Shown in pieces: positions 43,697 to 53,020 of a DNA stretch of 64,000 bases. Origin of the DNA: JBBIPA01 sp963820495 (GTDB lineage: Bacteria > Chloroflexota > Dehalococcoidia > GIF9 > UBA5629); assembly GCA_963820495.1 (NCBI GenBank), contig CAWGAF010000001.1:372001-436000 (forward strand), written 5' to 3'. Below the pieces are notes generated by a model. The model was not told where the DNA came from. It saw nothing but the letters and a program-made list of their open reading frames with translations, and searched no databases. The position numbers were made by a program, and so were the translations under genes. Position 1 is the stretch's first letter. Every line of letters starts with the position of its first letter.

Positions 43697-44524
43697 ATGA
43701 AAAAGGAAGAGATCAGGAAAGTGGTGCGAGAAGGCTATGCTAAGGTCGCTAAAGGAGGTAGTTCGTGTTGGGCTCCAAGTAATTCCTGCTGCTGTACAAC
43801 CAATATAGCCGAAGATATCAGCAAGAAGATAGGATATTCCGACGATGAATTAAAATCAGTACCTGAAGGGGCTAACCTGGGTCTGGGCTGCGGCAACCCA
43901 GTGGCTCTGGCATCCTTGAAACAAGGAGAGATTTTGCTCGACCTTGGCTCAGGTGCGGGATTTGATTGCTTTCTGGCGGCTAATAAGGTTGGCGAAAAAG
44001 GTAGGGTTATTGGGATAGACATGACACCTGAGATGCTTGAGAAAGCGAGAGAGAATACCCGAAAGGGCAACTATAAAAACGTAGAATTCCGGCTCGGTGA
44101 GATAGAAAATCTGCCGGTAGCCGATAACTATGTTGATGTGGTCATATCCAATTGTGTAATAAACCTGTCACCTGACAAGGACAGGGTTTTCAAAGAGGCA
44201 TTCCGGGTATTGAAGCCCGGTGGTAGGTTGATGGTCTCAGATATAGTTTTGCTTAAAGAGCTTCCGCAGTTAATAAAGAACTCTGTGGCCGCTTATATTG
44301 GCTGCCTTTCCGGAGCTATGATGAAAGACAAATACATAGGGGCAATCAATGCCGCTGGGTTCCAGAACGTCAGCATTGTCTCAGAGGATGGTTTTAAAAT
44401 CGATTGCATGGCAAATGACCCTACAGCACAAGCGATGATAAAGAGCTCCGGCATCCCACTGGCAGAAATTGAAAAAATCGGCGGCTCAGTAAAGAGCGTA
44501 AAAGTTCACGCGGTGAAACCATAA
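43697..44524 (+). CDS. arsM: Arsenite methyltransferase
   Basis: About 275 residues, with ATG at 43697 behind GGAGG. A Cys-rich N-terminus (SSCWAPSNSCCCTTN) precedes the SAM motif LLDLGSGAGFDCFLA. The conserved catalytic Cys of ArsM lie in ISNCVINLSPDKD and YIGCLSGAM. It adds methyl groups from SAM to arsenite, giving methylated arsenicals that the ArsP-type permease could export. It ends the island. Confidence 0.9.
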   Translation: MKKEEIRKVVREGYAKVAKGGSSCWAPSNSCCCTTNIAEDISKKIGYSDDELKSVPEGANLGLGCGNPVALASLKQGEILLDLGSGAGFDCFLAANKVGEKGRVIGIDMTPEMLEKARENTRKGNYKNVEFRLGEIENLPVADNYVDVVISNCVINLSPDKDRVFKEAFRVLKPGGRLMVSDIVLLKELPQLIKNSVAAYIGCLSGAMMKDKYIGAINAAGFQNVSIVSEDGFKIDCMANDPTAQAMIKSSGIPLAEIEKIGGSVKSVKVHAVKP

Positions 44525-44584
44525 TAATTGTCAACTTTTTACCCTCTGTCCCTCTCTCTGTCAATGCCCCACGCTGTCATGCGA

Positions 44585-44617
44585 GGAATCCCGACTTAGT
44601 CGGGATGATGAAACAAT
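44585..44617 (+). repeat. Palindromic repeat, same type as 34329
   Basis: ATCCCGAC-TTA-GTCGGGAT with flanking AGGA and GATGAAACAAT. It is 27 of 33 identical to the copy inside the GH13 gene. Confidence 0.6.
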
Positions 44618-44677
44618 GGCAGAGAATTCAACATCTCCCACCCTTATACTTCTCCCTTGACGGGAGTTATTCTCCAA

Positions 44678-44778
44678 TGTAGGGACAGACCTTAAGGTCT
44701 GTCCGCCTTGGTTCAACCGTCTACTTTCATTTAGGATGGCCTATCGGTCTCGGACAGGTCTAAAGACCTGTCCCTACA
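44678..44778. repeat. 101-bp MITE-like double palindrome
   Basis: The ends are perfect 11-bp inverted repeats, TGTAGGGACAG and CTGTCCCTACA. Inside each end is a palindrome: GGACAGACCTT/AAGGTCTGTCC at 44683-44704, and GGACAGGTCT-AA-AGACCTGTCC at 44752-44773. No coding frame. It looks like a small non-autonomous element. Confidence 0.65.
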
Positions 44779-45052
44779 CCTCCCTGTCCCTTTATATGTG
44801 AAAAATAATTTGGTTCTCGCAATACTAAATCAGTGCTCTCCCGCCGCCGGCCTTTCTATCTTTGGAAAGCACAAAAAAGTATATTTTTCTAAGTGGATAT
44901 ATATTTTTCACCGAAAATTCATGATATAATGTCAACAATAATAATCGTATTAGAAGCACTAGCATGAGACAGTGGTTTAAGCCTGCCAAGTTTAGAGCTT
45001 TCACATTAATGTATGGTATAACAACCAGCATCATTAAGACAGACATATAGTG

Positions 45053-47851
45053 ATGAAGTTCCAAGACACTGAAAAACTCTACCGCATCCTATTTGAACAG
45101 TCCCCCTATGGGGTCATTATAGCTGACCTCGAAACTGCAGCAATCATTGAATTCAACGATGCATTCTGTACCCAGCTTGGCTACACACGTGATGAATTTG
45201 CTGGAATGTGCGTTTTTGATTTTGAGGCAGCAGAAACACCTGAGGAAACTAAAAGGCACATTGCCGAAATTGAGCGCCAGGGTGGAGATGAATTTATTAC
45301 CAAACACCGCACCAAACAAGGTGAAATCAGGGACTATATGGTATTAGGCAAGCCGATTGAGCTATCTGGCAAGAAGTTCCTTCTTAGTATCCACCGTGAT
45401 ATCACCGAACGCATGAGAATAGAGCGAGCAGTTAAAGAGGAGAGAGATAAAGCGCAAAAGTACCTGGATATAGCCGAGGTCATGCTGGTAGTTATTGATA
45501 TCGAGCAAAAAGTTACTCTTATTAACAGAAAGGGTTGTGAGATTCTGGGGTATAAAGAGAGCGAGATTATCGGCAAGAACTGGTTTGATAATTTTATTCC
45601 GCAAAGGAATAGGACTGACGTGAAGGCTGCTTTCAATAAGATAATTGCTAGAGAAATTGGCACAGCTAAATATTTTGTGAATCCTGTTTTAACCAGGGAT
45701 GATGAAGAGCGAATTATCTCCTGGAATAATACCATTATAACCGACGAACAGGGCAAAATTATGGGTACCCTGAGCTCGGGAGAAGATATTACCGAGCGTG
45801 AGCGCTGGGAGGAAGAGCTAAAGCTTAGGTCACAACTTCTTGATAGCGCTACCGACTCCATATATATACGCGACTCTGAGGGAAGTTTTATCTATGTGAA
45901 TGAAGCAGCCTGCAAGTTTCTGGGGTATAGTAGGGAAGAACTCATGAAAATGAAGCTTTGGCAAATTGTTGCTCCGGAATATATCGAGCGCGCAAAAGAG
46001 CAATCTCGAATGATATCGGAAAAAAACCACGTGATATTCGAGTCGGCTCACCTGCGCAAAGACGGCTCTATAGTACCAGTGGAAGTACATGGCCAAGTAA
46101 TTGAATACAAGGGTAAGAAGCTACGTATGACAATTAGTCGGGATATTACCGAGCGTAAAAGGGCAGAGCAGGCTCTTAAGGAAAATGAAGAGCGCTACCG
46201 TCTGCTGGTTGAGATCTCGCCTGATGCTATTTTTGTGCAAAGTGAAGGCAGGATTGTCTTTATGAACAGCGCTGGAGCCAAACTCTTTGGTGCTGACAGC
46301 CCTGACCAACTGGTGGGGAAACCGCTTATGAGTTTAGTGCATCCCGATTATCACCAAATTGTGATAGAGCGAACCCGTAAGACTATGAAAGAAGGAACTA
46401 TAGTTCCCACTATGGAGGAAAAGTACCTCCGCCTTGATGGGACAGCAGTCGATGTTGAGGTAAAAGCAGTTCCTTTTATCTACCATGGTAAATTCTCATT
46501 CCAAGTTATTGTTCGCGACATAACCGAGCGCAAAAAAATGGAGGAAGCACTGGCTAGCGAAGCTATCCGACGGCGTATCCTGATCGAGCAGTCCAGAGAC
46601 GGCATTGTTGTCCTTGACCAGAATGGTAAGGTATATGAAGCAAACAAGCAATTTGCCGAGATGCTCGGCTATTCACCTGAGGAAGTCCGTGATCTCTATG
46701 TGTGGGATTGGGAATTTCAATATCCACGCGAACAAGTACAGGAAATGGTCCGCAGTGTTGATGAAACTGGCGATTACCTCGAAACGCGACACCGTCGTAA
46801 GGATGGTACCATCTATGACGTTGCTATAAGCACCAATGGGGCTGTGTTCGCAGGGCAGAAGCTGATCTTCTGCGTGTGCCGTGAAATCACCGAGCGCAAG
46901 CATGCCGAAGAAGAATTAAAATTGCGAGCGCAACTTCTGGATAATGCTAACGACTCCATCTTTTTACACGACTTTGAGGGAAATTTCGTCTACATCAACG
47001 AAACGATGTGTAAGTCTCATGGCTATAGCAGGGAAGAATTAATGAATATGAAATTGCCTGCCCTGATTATTCCTGAGTATACGAGGCTTCTGGGACAGCA
47101 GTATCAGGATTTGATTGAAAAGGGCCATAATAAATTCGAATCCGCCCACTTCCATAAGGATGGCTCCATAATACCAATGGAAATACATTCCCGCCTCATT
47201 GAACTTGAGAACAGAAAGTTTATCCTGACCGTTGCCCGCGACATCACCGAGCGTAAAAAATTTGAGAATGCCATCAAGCAATTAGCTTATCATGATCCAC
47301 TGACTGGGCTGCCCAACCGAATTTTATTCAAAGACCATGTTACCCTGGCACTAGCACACGCTGCACGTTACAATAACAAGCTAGCTTTAATGGTGGTAGA
47401 CCTGGACAAATTCAAGGAGATTAATGATACTTTAGGACATGATGCCGGGGATCAGTTGCTCAGGGATGTCGGTAATAGACTGCTAAGCACTGTCCGCAAG
47501 ACCGATACAGTATCGCGCATGGGTGGCGATGAATTTGTACTGCTGATATCAGAAATAATTAATGAAGAAGACGCGGCTAACGTTGCTCAAAAGATTTTAG
47601 AAACAATTAGAAAGCCCTTTATGTTTAAAAGACACAAGCTTAACATTACTCCTAGCATTGGTATCGCTGTATATCCTAAAGACGGCAAAAACATCAATAC
47701 TCTAACCAAACACGCTGATTTTGCAATGTATCGCGTAAAACAAGGGAGGCAGAATGGCTACCTGCGTTACATGCCAAATATGAGTATTAAGGTTTCCGGA
47801 AAACGCTCTTCATCCTTCAAAAAACCCCAGACACAAAAACCCAAACCCTGA
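45053..47851 (+). CDS. Six-PAS diguanylate cyclase
   Basis: About 932 residues with six PAS domains (centred near residues 40, 165, 290, 415, 540, 665) and a C-terminal GGDEF domain. The cyclase site is MGGDEFV, and the inhibitory I-site R-K-T-D lies five residues before it. No EAL domain, signal or membrane helix is seen, so it is cytoplasmic. PAS 3 and 6 closely resemble each other and a PAS of the HD-GYP protein at 60090. It should make c-di-GMP in response to redox or small-molecule signals. Confidence 0.9.
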   Translation: MKFQDTEKLYRILFEQSPYGVIIADLETAAIIEFNDAFCTQLGYTRDEFAGMCVFDFEAAETPEETKRHIAEIERQGGDEFITKHRTKQGEIRDYMVLGKPIELSGKKFLLSIHRDITERMRIERAVKEERDKAQKYLDIAEVMLVVIDIEQKVTLINRKGCEILGYKESEIIGKNWFDNFIPQRNRTDVKAAFNKIIAREIGTAKYFVNPVLTRDDEERIISWNNTIITDEQGKIMGTLSSGEDITERERWEEELKLRSQLLDSATDSIYIRDSEGSFIYVNEAACKFLGYSREELMKMKLWQIVAPEYIERAKEQSRMISEKNHVIFESAHLRKDGSIVPVEVHGQVIEYKGKKLRMTISRDITERKRAEQALKENEERYRLLVEISPDAIFVQSEGRIVFMNSAGAKLFGADSPDQLVGKPLMSLVHPDYHQIVIERTRKTMKEGTIVPTMEEKYLRLDGTAVDVEVKAVPFIYHGKFSFQVIVRDITERKKMEEALASEAIRRRILIEQSRDGIVVLDQNGKVYEANKQFAEMLGYSPEEVRDLYVWDWEFQYPREQVQEMVRSVDETGDYLETRHRRKDGTIYDVAISTNGAVFAGQKLIFCVCREITERKHAEEELKLRAQLLDNANDSIFLHDFEGNFVYINETMCKSHGYSREELMNMKLPALIIPEYTRLLGQQYQDLIEKGHNKFESAHFHKDGSIIPMEIHSRLIELENRKFILTVARDITERKKFENAIKQLAYHDPLTGLPNRILFKDHVTLALAHAARYNNKLALMVVDLDKFKEINDTLGHDAGDQLLRDVGNRLLSTVRKTDTVSRMGGDEFVLLISEIINEEDAANVAQKILETIRKPFMFKRHKLNITPSIGIAVYPKDGKNINTLTKHADFAMYRVKQGRQNGYLRYMPNMSIKVSGKRSSSFKKPQTQKPKP

Positions 47852-47889
47852 TACTTAAATCCCTATACAAAAACACGCTACATAAGCTA

Positions 47890-48666
47890 TTATTGATCAA
47901 GCGCCTTCCTTAACTTTTTTATGAAATTGCAAAGTGATCTAAGGGCATCGTCAGCGTCCATAAGCTGGATTATACGACTGCCTACAATCACTCCATCTGC
48001 AAGTTGAGCTATCTGTCCTGCTTGCTCCGCTGTGGATATTCCAAATCCAACACAAAGTGGCTGATTAGCCATCTTCCTTACCCTGTTAACAAACGCCCCC
48101 AGGTCGGTCGGCAGGCTATCTCTGGCACCAGTAATACCAGTTACCGATACCAGGTAAATAAATCCCCTAGACCTCTGCGCCACAAGTTTGATGCGCTCTT
48201 CGTTGCTAGAAGGAGACAGGAGATAGATGAGGTCAAGCCCATTATTCTGAGCAACAGCTTCCAATTGCGAACCCTCATCCGGCGGCAGGTCAGATATTAT
48301 TAAGCCATCGATGCCTGACGACGTACAGTCACTGCAGAATTTTTCCAAGCCATAGCTGAAAACCGGATTGAAATAAGTCATAAACGCTAGAGGAATAGTG
48401 GTCTTCTGTCTCAATTCCCTGGCCACTTTAAGACAAAGCCTGGTAGTAACACCTTTTTTCAGAGCATGGAAGCTAGCATTTTGTATAGTAACTCCATCAG
48501 CCAGTGGATCGGAGAAGGGTATTCCCAACTCCACTATATCGCAGCCACTGCTGGCAAGAAGCGGCACCACTTTCATGGTTGTTTCAACACTGGGATAGCC
48601 TACAGTAATATAGGCTATAAGAGCTTTGTGCCCTGGCTGTTTAAATACAGACGCAATTCGGCTCAT
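47890..48666 (-). CDS. trpA: Tryptophan synthase alpha subunit
   Basis: A 258-residue TrpA barrel that splits indole-3-glycerol phosphate to indole. Catalytic Glu lies in DIVELGIPFSDPLADGVTIQ, with IDGLIISDLPPDE and the phosphate loop GFGIS. Its start overlaps the trpB stop by four bases. It is the last gene of the operon. Confidence 0.95.
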   Translation of the reverse strand: MSRIASVFKQPGHKALIAYITVGYPSVETTMKVVPLLASSGCDIVELGIPFSDPLADGVTIQNASFHALKKGVTTRLCLKVARELRQKTTIPLAFMTYFNPVFSYGLEKFCSDCTSSGIDGLIISDLPPDEGSQLEAVAQNNGLDLIYLLSPSSNEERIKLVAQRSRGFIYLVSVTGITGARDSLPTDLGAFVNRVRKMANQPLCVGFGISTAEQAGQIAQLADGVIVGSRIIQLMDADDALRSLCNFIKKLRKALDQ

Positions 48667-49862
48667 CGTTTCAGCCCCAATGCCCCCATCACGATATCCA
48701 TGTCTTTGTCACCGCGTCCTGACAGGTTTACAACTACAATCTGCTCGCCAGATAACGAACCCGCCATTCTGGTAGCATAAAATAAGGCATGGGCCGGTTC
48801 CAGGGCCGGAGCAATGCCTTCAGTACGGCATAGCAGTTGAAAAGCTTCCAACGCCTCATCATCGCTAGCTGCAGTATATGTGACCCGTCCGGTTTCCTTG
48901 AGATAGCTGTGTTCAGGTCCAACACCAGGGTAATCCAATCCTGCGGATATGCTGTGGGTTTCACTAATCTGCCCATCTTTATCCTGGAGCAGATAGGACT
49001 TTGAGCCATGCAGCACTCCGATCTTTCCTGCAACTAGCGAGGCAGCATGCTTTTTTGTGTTTAATCCTCTCCCGGCCGCCTCCACCCCCACAAGCCTTAC
49101 GCTATTATCGTTCAAAAAGGGATAGAAAATGCCCATGGCATTGCTGCCACCGCCGACACAGGCGATTATATAATCGGGCAACCGATTACATTTTGCCAGG
49201 ATCTGCTCTCTGGTTTCTTTCCCGATTATCAATTGAAAATCGCGCACCATCATAGGGTAGGGATTCGGTCCAACTACAGACCCAAGTAAATAGTAGGTAT
49301 TACTAACATTGGTTACCCAGTCTCTCATCGCTTCATTGATCGCATCTTTCAGCGTGCGGCTGCCGCTGGAGACGGGTACTACCTCGGCGCCCATTAACTT
49401 CATGCGGAAGACATTCAGTGACTGGCGGCGCACGTCTTCCTCTCCCATGTAAACAATGCAATCCAGTCCCAGCATAGAACAGACAGCAGCAGTAGCTACA
49501 CCATGCTGCCCAGCTCCAGTCTCAGCAATAATTCTACGTTTTCCCATTCTGCGAGCAAGAAGACCCTGCCCCAGAGCATTGTTAATTTTATGAGCACCGG
49601 TGTGAGCTAGATCTTCTCTCTTGAGGAAAATTTGAGCACCGCCACAGTGCTGGCTTAGTCTCTTTGCAAAGTAGAGTGGCGTTGGCCTTCCTGAGAAATC
49701 GTGAGATAGGGCATCAAACTCAGCCCAGAAAAAATCATCAGCCCGGGCTTTCTCATAAGCGTCTGCCAGTTCGTCTAGCGCTGGCACCAACGTTTCAGGT
49801 ACAAAGCGCCCTCCGTATTGTCCAAAATAACCTCTGCTATCAGGTACCAAAATAACCTCCAT
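48663..49862 (-). CDS. trpB: Tryptophan synthase beta subunit
   Basis: A 399-residue PLP enzyme joining indole and serine. The PLP Lys lies in LAHTGAHKINNALGQ, the phosphate-binding loop is CVGGGSNAMG, and YFGQYGGRFVPETL opens the protein. It is the TrpB1 type that pairs with TrpA. A gap of 61 bases separates it from trpF, the only real gap in the operon. Confidence 0.95.
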   Translation of the reverse strand: MEVILVPDSRGYFGQYGGRFVPETLVPALDELADAYEKARADDFFWAEFDALSHDFSGRPTPLYFAKRLSQHCGGAQIFLKREDLAHTGAHKINNALGQGLLARRMGKRRIIAETGAGQHGVATAAVCSMLGLDCIVYMGEEDVRRQSLNVFRMKLMGAEVVPVSSGSRTLKDAINEAMRDWVTNVSNTYYLLGSVVGPNPYPMMVRDFQLIIGKETREQILAKCNRLPDYIIACVGGGSNAMGIFYPFLNDNSVRLVGVEAAGRGLNTKKHAASLVAGKIGVLHGSKSYLLQDKDGQISETHSISAGLDYPGVGPEHSYLKETGRVTYTAASDDEALEAFQLLCRTEGIAPALEPAHALFYATRMAGSLSGEQIVVVNLSGRGDKDMDIVMGALGLKR

Positions 49863-49918
49863 TTTTATATCAAACCATCACCACACCCAAATGACAATGT
49901 ATGGGCATACCTTCAGGT

Positions 49919-49932
49919 CCGCCCTAGGGCGG
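49919..49932. repeat. Palindrome supplying the trpF stop codon
   Basis: CCGCCC-TA-GGGCGG, a perfect 14-base palindrome followed by GTTTTT on the + strand. The trpF TAG stop is in its centre. Confidence 0.5.
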
Positions 49933-50655
49933 GTTTTTAAACACGCCATTACACTGCTCATGACTAACCGAGAACCACAATCGACTAGCATTGCTTGCCT
50001 CCGCCTTTTTTACTACCTCGATAAAGTCGATAATCTTAGCCTCGTCTTTTTTTCCATTGCTCTCTACACCGCTGGAGACATCGACACCCCAGGGATGAAG
50101 TTCCTTAACCAGTCTAACCACATTGTTTAGAGTCAATCCCCCAGCGATAATCACTGGGAACCTTGCCGCTGCTTCCTTGCCCAATGCCCAGTCAAAGGCT
50201 TGCCCTGTTCCCCCATAAACATTTCCTATTTTTGAATCGAGGAGGCAAACAAGCGCTCGACGGGTAACTTGCTGGTATCCCACAGCCATCTCGGCAAATA
50301 ACCAATCGACAGTCTCTTGATTCTTCTCAGTAGCTGGGATATGGATAGTTTTGATAATAGGCCTCTCGATTTGCCGACAGTATTGCCAAGTTTCATCGCC
50401 GCTGAGCTGTATCCAATCCAGATGACAGTAGTCGGCAATACGATTAACTTCATCAGCTGCTGAATTGACGAAGACACCGACCACAAACGTGTCAGTCTCT
50501 AAAGTATGAACTGCTTCAGCCAATTGCAGCGCCCTTCCCGACGAGACCTGGCGCGGACTGGGAGCAAAGACTAGTCCTACGAAATCAGCACCGTTTCTAG
50601 CTGCTGCTACAGCATGCTGTATTTCAGTTATCCCGCAGATCTTAACCCTGATCAC
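49924..50655 (-). CDS. trpF: Phosphoribosylanthranilate isomerase
   Basis: A 243-residue TrpF barrel. Catalytic Cys lies in VKICGIT at residue 7, and Asp in LLDSKIGNVYGGTGQAFDW; IIAGGL and GVDVSSGVE form the phosphate site. The last 15 or so residues (HEQCNGVFKNPP) run beyond the usual end into a palindrome. It overlaps trpC by four bases. Confidence 0.95.
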   Translation of the reverse strand: MIRVKICGITEIQHAVAAARNGADFVGLVFAPSPRQVSSGRALQLAEAVHTLETDTFVVGVFVNSAADEVNRIADYCHLDWIQLSGDETWQYCRQIERPIIKTIHIPATEKNQETVDWLFAEMAVGYQQVTRRALVCLLDSKIGNVYGGTGQAFDWALGKEAAARFPVIIAGGLTLNNVVRLVKELHPWGVDVSSGVESNGKKDEAKIIDFIEVVKKAEASNASRLWFSVSHEQCNGVFKNPP

Positions 50656-51425
50656 AGAAGCTCCTTCATCCTGGCAACGATATCAGGTGCCGACATCAGA
50701 GATTCGCCAACCAGAACAGCATCAATGCCTAAATGTCGGCATTTTTCTATATCGCTACGGTCTTTTATGCCGCTTTCACTGACCACTATCCGGTCTGGTG
50801 GTATCAGTGGCCGAAGCCGCTCACTGGTGGCGAAATCTACCTTATAAGTGTTCAAATCACGATTATTAATACCTATAATCTTGGCTTCGTTTTCCAGAGC
50901 AATTTCGACCTCAGCTTCATTATGTACCTCTACCAAGCAACTCATGTTTAGTTCACGGCTTATGCCTAGCAATTCCTGTAATTTGCCTGGCGTTAGAATA
51001 GCCACGATTAGCAGCACGCCATCGGCACCATAGGCACGAGACTGATAAACCTGGTATGAGTCGAGCAAGAAGTCCTTTCTGAGCAAGGGCAGGCGTTTAG
51101 CTCCCAACGTCTTTTTGATATCCCTCAGGTGCTCTATACTACCCTGGAAGTATTTTGTTTCGGTTAACACTGATATAGCAGCAGCCCCGTTATCAGCGTA
51201 GATTTGAGCTATTTTAACTGGATCGAAGTCAGAACGGATAACACCCCTCGATGGCGATGCTTTCTTAACCTCCGCAACAAGTTTTACGCCTTTGCCTCGA
51301 AGAGCTGAGGCTAGATCAATAGGCAAAGGCCGTTCCAACACCATTTTCTTCAGCTCTGCCAGTGGGAGATTACGCTTCCTATATTCGAGTTCCTGCAGAC
51401 TGTTTGATATTATCTGACTCAGCAT
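50652..51425 (-). CDS. trpC: Indole-3-glycerol phosphate synthase
   Basis: A 257-residue TrpC barrel: VKLVAEVKKASPSRGVI, LLRKDFLLDSYQVYQSRAYGADGVLLI, SCLVEVHNEAEVEIAL, IIGINNRDLNTYKVD and VSESGIKDRSDI are all present. It makes indole glycerol phosphate. The N-terminal helix fits the family, so the 47-base overlap with trpD is genuine. Confidence 0.95.
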   Translation of the reverse strand: MLSQIISNSLQELEYRKRNLPLAELKKMVLERPLPIDLASALRGKGVKLVAEVKKASPSRGVIRSDFDPVKIAQIYADNGAAAISVLTETKYFQGSIEHLRDIKKTLGAKRLPLLRKDFLLDSYQVYQSRAYGADGVLLIVAILTPGKLQELLGISRELNMSCLVEVHNEAEVEIALENEAKIIGINNRDLNTYKVDFATSERLRPLIPPDRIVVSESGIKDRSDIEKCRHLGIDAVLVGESLMSAPDIVARMKELL

Positions 51426-52446
51426 CGTTTTCTTTACCCAGCCTTTGACTGAATTCGATTAATTGTTCCAGTTTTTGCAGAGCACACCGGCTATCTATCA
51501 CCTCTCGAGCCATCGCCACTCCCTGCTGGAATGTTTTTATCTTATCTCCAGCCATAAATACTGCGGCTGCGTTCATCAATACAACGTCCTGCTGTGGCCC
51601 CGACTTACCACCGAGAACACGCCGGAGCAACTCAGCATTCTCCTTAGCATTACCGCCTTTTAAATTATCTAGGCTGGCCTCCGACAGGCCAAAGTCCTCG
51701 GGGCTGATAATGTAGCTGGATATGTAACTATCCTTGAGCTCGCAGACAAACGTTTTTCCGGTGATAGTAATTTCGTCGATGCCGTCTTCGCCATGGACAA
51801 TGAGAGCATGACGGCATCCCAGATGTTCCAGCACTAACGCTAATTTCTCTAAAAGCGACTTATCGGGTACTCCTATCACCTGGGCACTGGCACCAGCGGG
51901 ATTAGTAAGCGGACCCAGGATATTAAAGACAGTACGGATGCCAATCTCCCGGCGTGTAGCAGCAGCATATTTCAGTGCCGGATGAAAAATCTGCGCAAAC
52001 ATGAACCCAATCCCCAACTCTTGTAAGCACCTTCGCACCTGCTCAGCGTTAAGGTCAATCCTGACTCCCAGAGCCTCAAGAACATCAGCACTGCCGCATT
52101 GGCTGCTGGCAGCACGGTTGCCATGCTTGGCAACTTTCAGTCCTGCGGCAGCAGCCACAATAGCAGCCGCAGTGGAGATGTTAAAGGTGCCAGACCTGTC
52201 ACCACCAGTGCCGCAGGTATCCACTACTGGTCCATCGATGTTCACATGAATGGCTTTAGTTCTCATGGTTTTAGCCAGTCCAATAATCTCATCGGCTGTT
52301 TCACCCTTCATTCTGAGCGCAGTAGCAAAGGCACCGATCTGAGATGGAGTGGCAGTGCCGTTCATGATCTCCTCCATGACCTGTGCTGCTTGCTCGATGG
52401 AAAGCGAGTGTCCTGATACCAACATTGAAATAGCATCTTTAAGCAT
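51379..52446 (-). CDS. trpD: Anthranilate phosphoribosyltransferase
   Basis: A 355-residue TrpD. The PRPP site VVDTCGTGGDRSGTFNISTAAAIVAAAAG and KHGNRAASSQCGSADVLEALG are conserved. It starts eight bases within trpG and its C-terminal tail extends into trpC. It attaches anthranilate to PRPP. Confidence 0.95.
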   Translation of the reverse strand: MLKDAISMLVSGHSLSIEQAAQVMEEIMNGTATPSQIGAFATALRMKGETADEIIGLAKTMRTKAIHVNIDGPVVDTCGTGGDRSGTFNISTAAAIVAAAAGLKVAKHGNRAASSQCGSADVLEALGVRIDLNAEQVRRCLQELGIGFMFAQIFHPALKYAAATRREIGIRTVFNILGPLTNPAGASAQVIGVPDKSLLEKLALVLEHLGCRHALIVHGEDGIDEITITGKTFVCELKDSYISSYIISPEDFGLSEASLDNLKGGNAKENAELLRRVLGGKSGPQQDVVLMNAAAVFMAGDKIKTFQQGVAMAREVIDSRCALQKLEQLIEFSQRLGKENDAESDNIKQSAGTRI

Positions 52447-53020
52447 TTTTCACCCCTTTTATATGCAGGAAATTTCTCAATAAATCCTTGCCTACCTGGG
52501 TCATAAATGACTCGGGGTGGAATTGGATCCCTTCCACCGGAAACTGACGATGCCTCAATCCCATAATAGTACCGTCCGCTGTCCAGGCAGTTACTTCAAG
52601 ACAATCTGGGAGGTTTTGCCATAAAACTACCAGAGAATGGTAGCGAATTGCAGAAAAAGGATTGGGTAGCCGAGCAAACATTCCCTGGCTGTTGTGGTGT
52701 ATCATTGAAGATTTGCCGTGCATAATTTCCTTAGCCTGCCCAAAGGAACCACCATAACTGTAGCCGATGCACTGATGCCCCAGACACACACCGAGTATTG
52801 GTAATCTGGAGCCAAAATGCTGAATAACATCATTGGAAATACCAGCATTGAGCGGTGTGGACGGGCCAGGCGAGATGACTATCCGATTGGCATTCATTTT
52901 CTCAATCTCCATAAGCGATACCCTGTCGTTCCGCACCACTACTACATTCTCTCCTAGCTCACTTAAGTATTGAAAAAGGTTATAGGTAAAACTATCGTAG
53001 TTATCAATCAGTAACAGCAT
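52439..53020 (-). CDS. trpG: Anthranilate synthase component II
   Basis: A 193-residue class I glutamine amidotransferase. It opens LLLIDNYDSFTYNLFQYL; the catalytic Cys is in GVCLGHQ and the His/Glu in QFHPES. It supplies ammonia to TrpE. It overlaps trpE by 17 bases. The same subunit may also serve folate synthesis (PabA). Confidence 0.95.
   Translation of the reverse strand: MLLLIDNYDSFTYNLFQYLSELGENVVVVRNDRVSLMEIEKMNANRIVISPGPSTPLNAGISNDVIQHFGSRLPILGVCLGHQCIGYSYGGSFGQAKEIMHGKSSMIHHNSQGMFARLPNPFSAIRYHSLVVLWQNLPDCLEVTAWTADGTIMGLRHRQFPVEGIQFHPESFMTQVGKDLLRNFLHIKGVKNA

Larger units (their letters stand above)
44525..45052. other. Repeat-rich intergenic region
   Basis: About 530 bases with no gene. 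It holds two palindromic repeats, listed separately, and a likely promoter region with TATAAT at 44925-44930 for the following PAS/GGDEF gene. A reverse frame at 44825-45064 has no family likeness. Confidence 0.5.

Noticed and set aside
44525..44800. CRISPR array in the repeat-rich gap
   Set aside because: The repeats are palindromic, few, and irregularly spaced, with no cas genes.
44825..45064. Reverse frame over the PAS/GGDEF promoter region
   Set aside because: No family likeness, no RBS, and it overlaps the start of the real gene.
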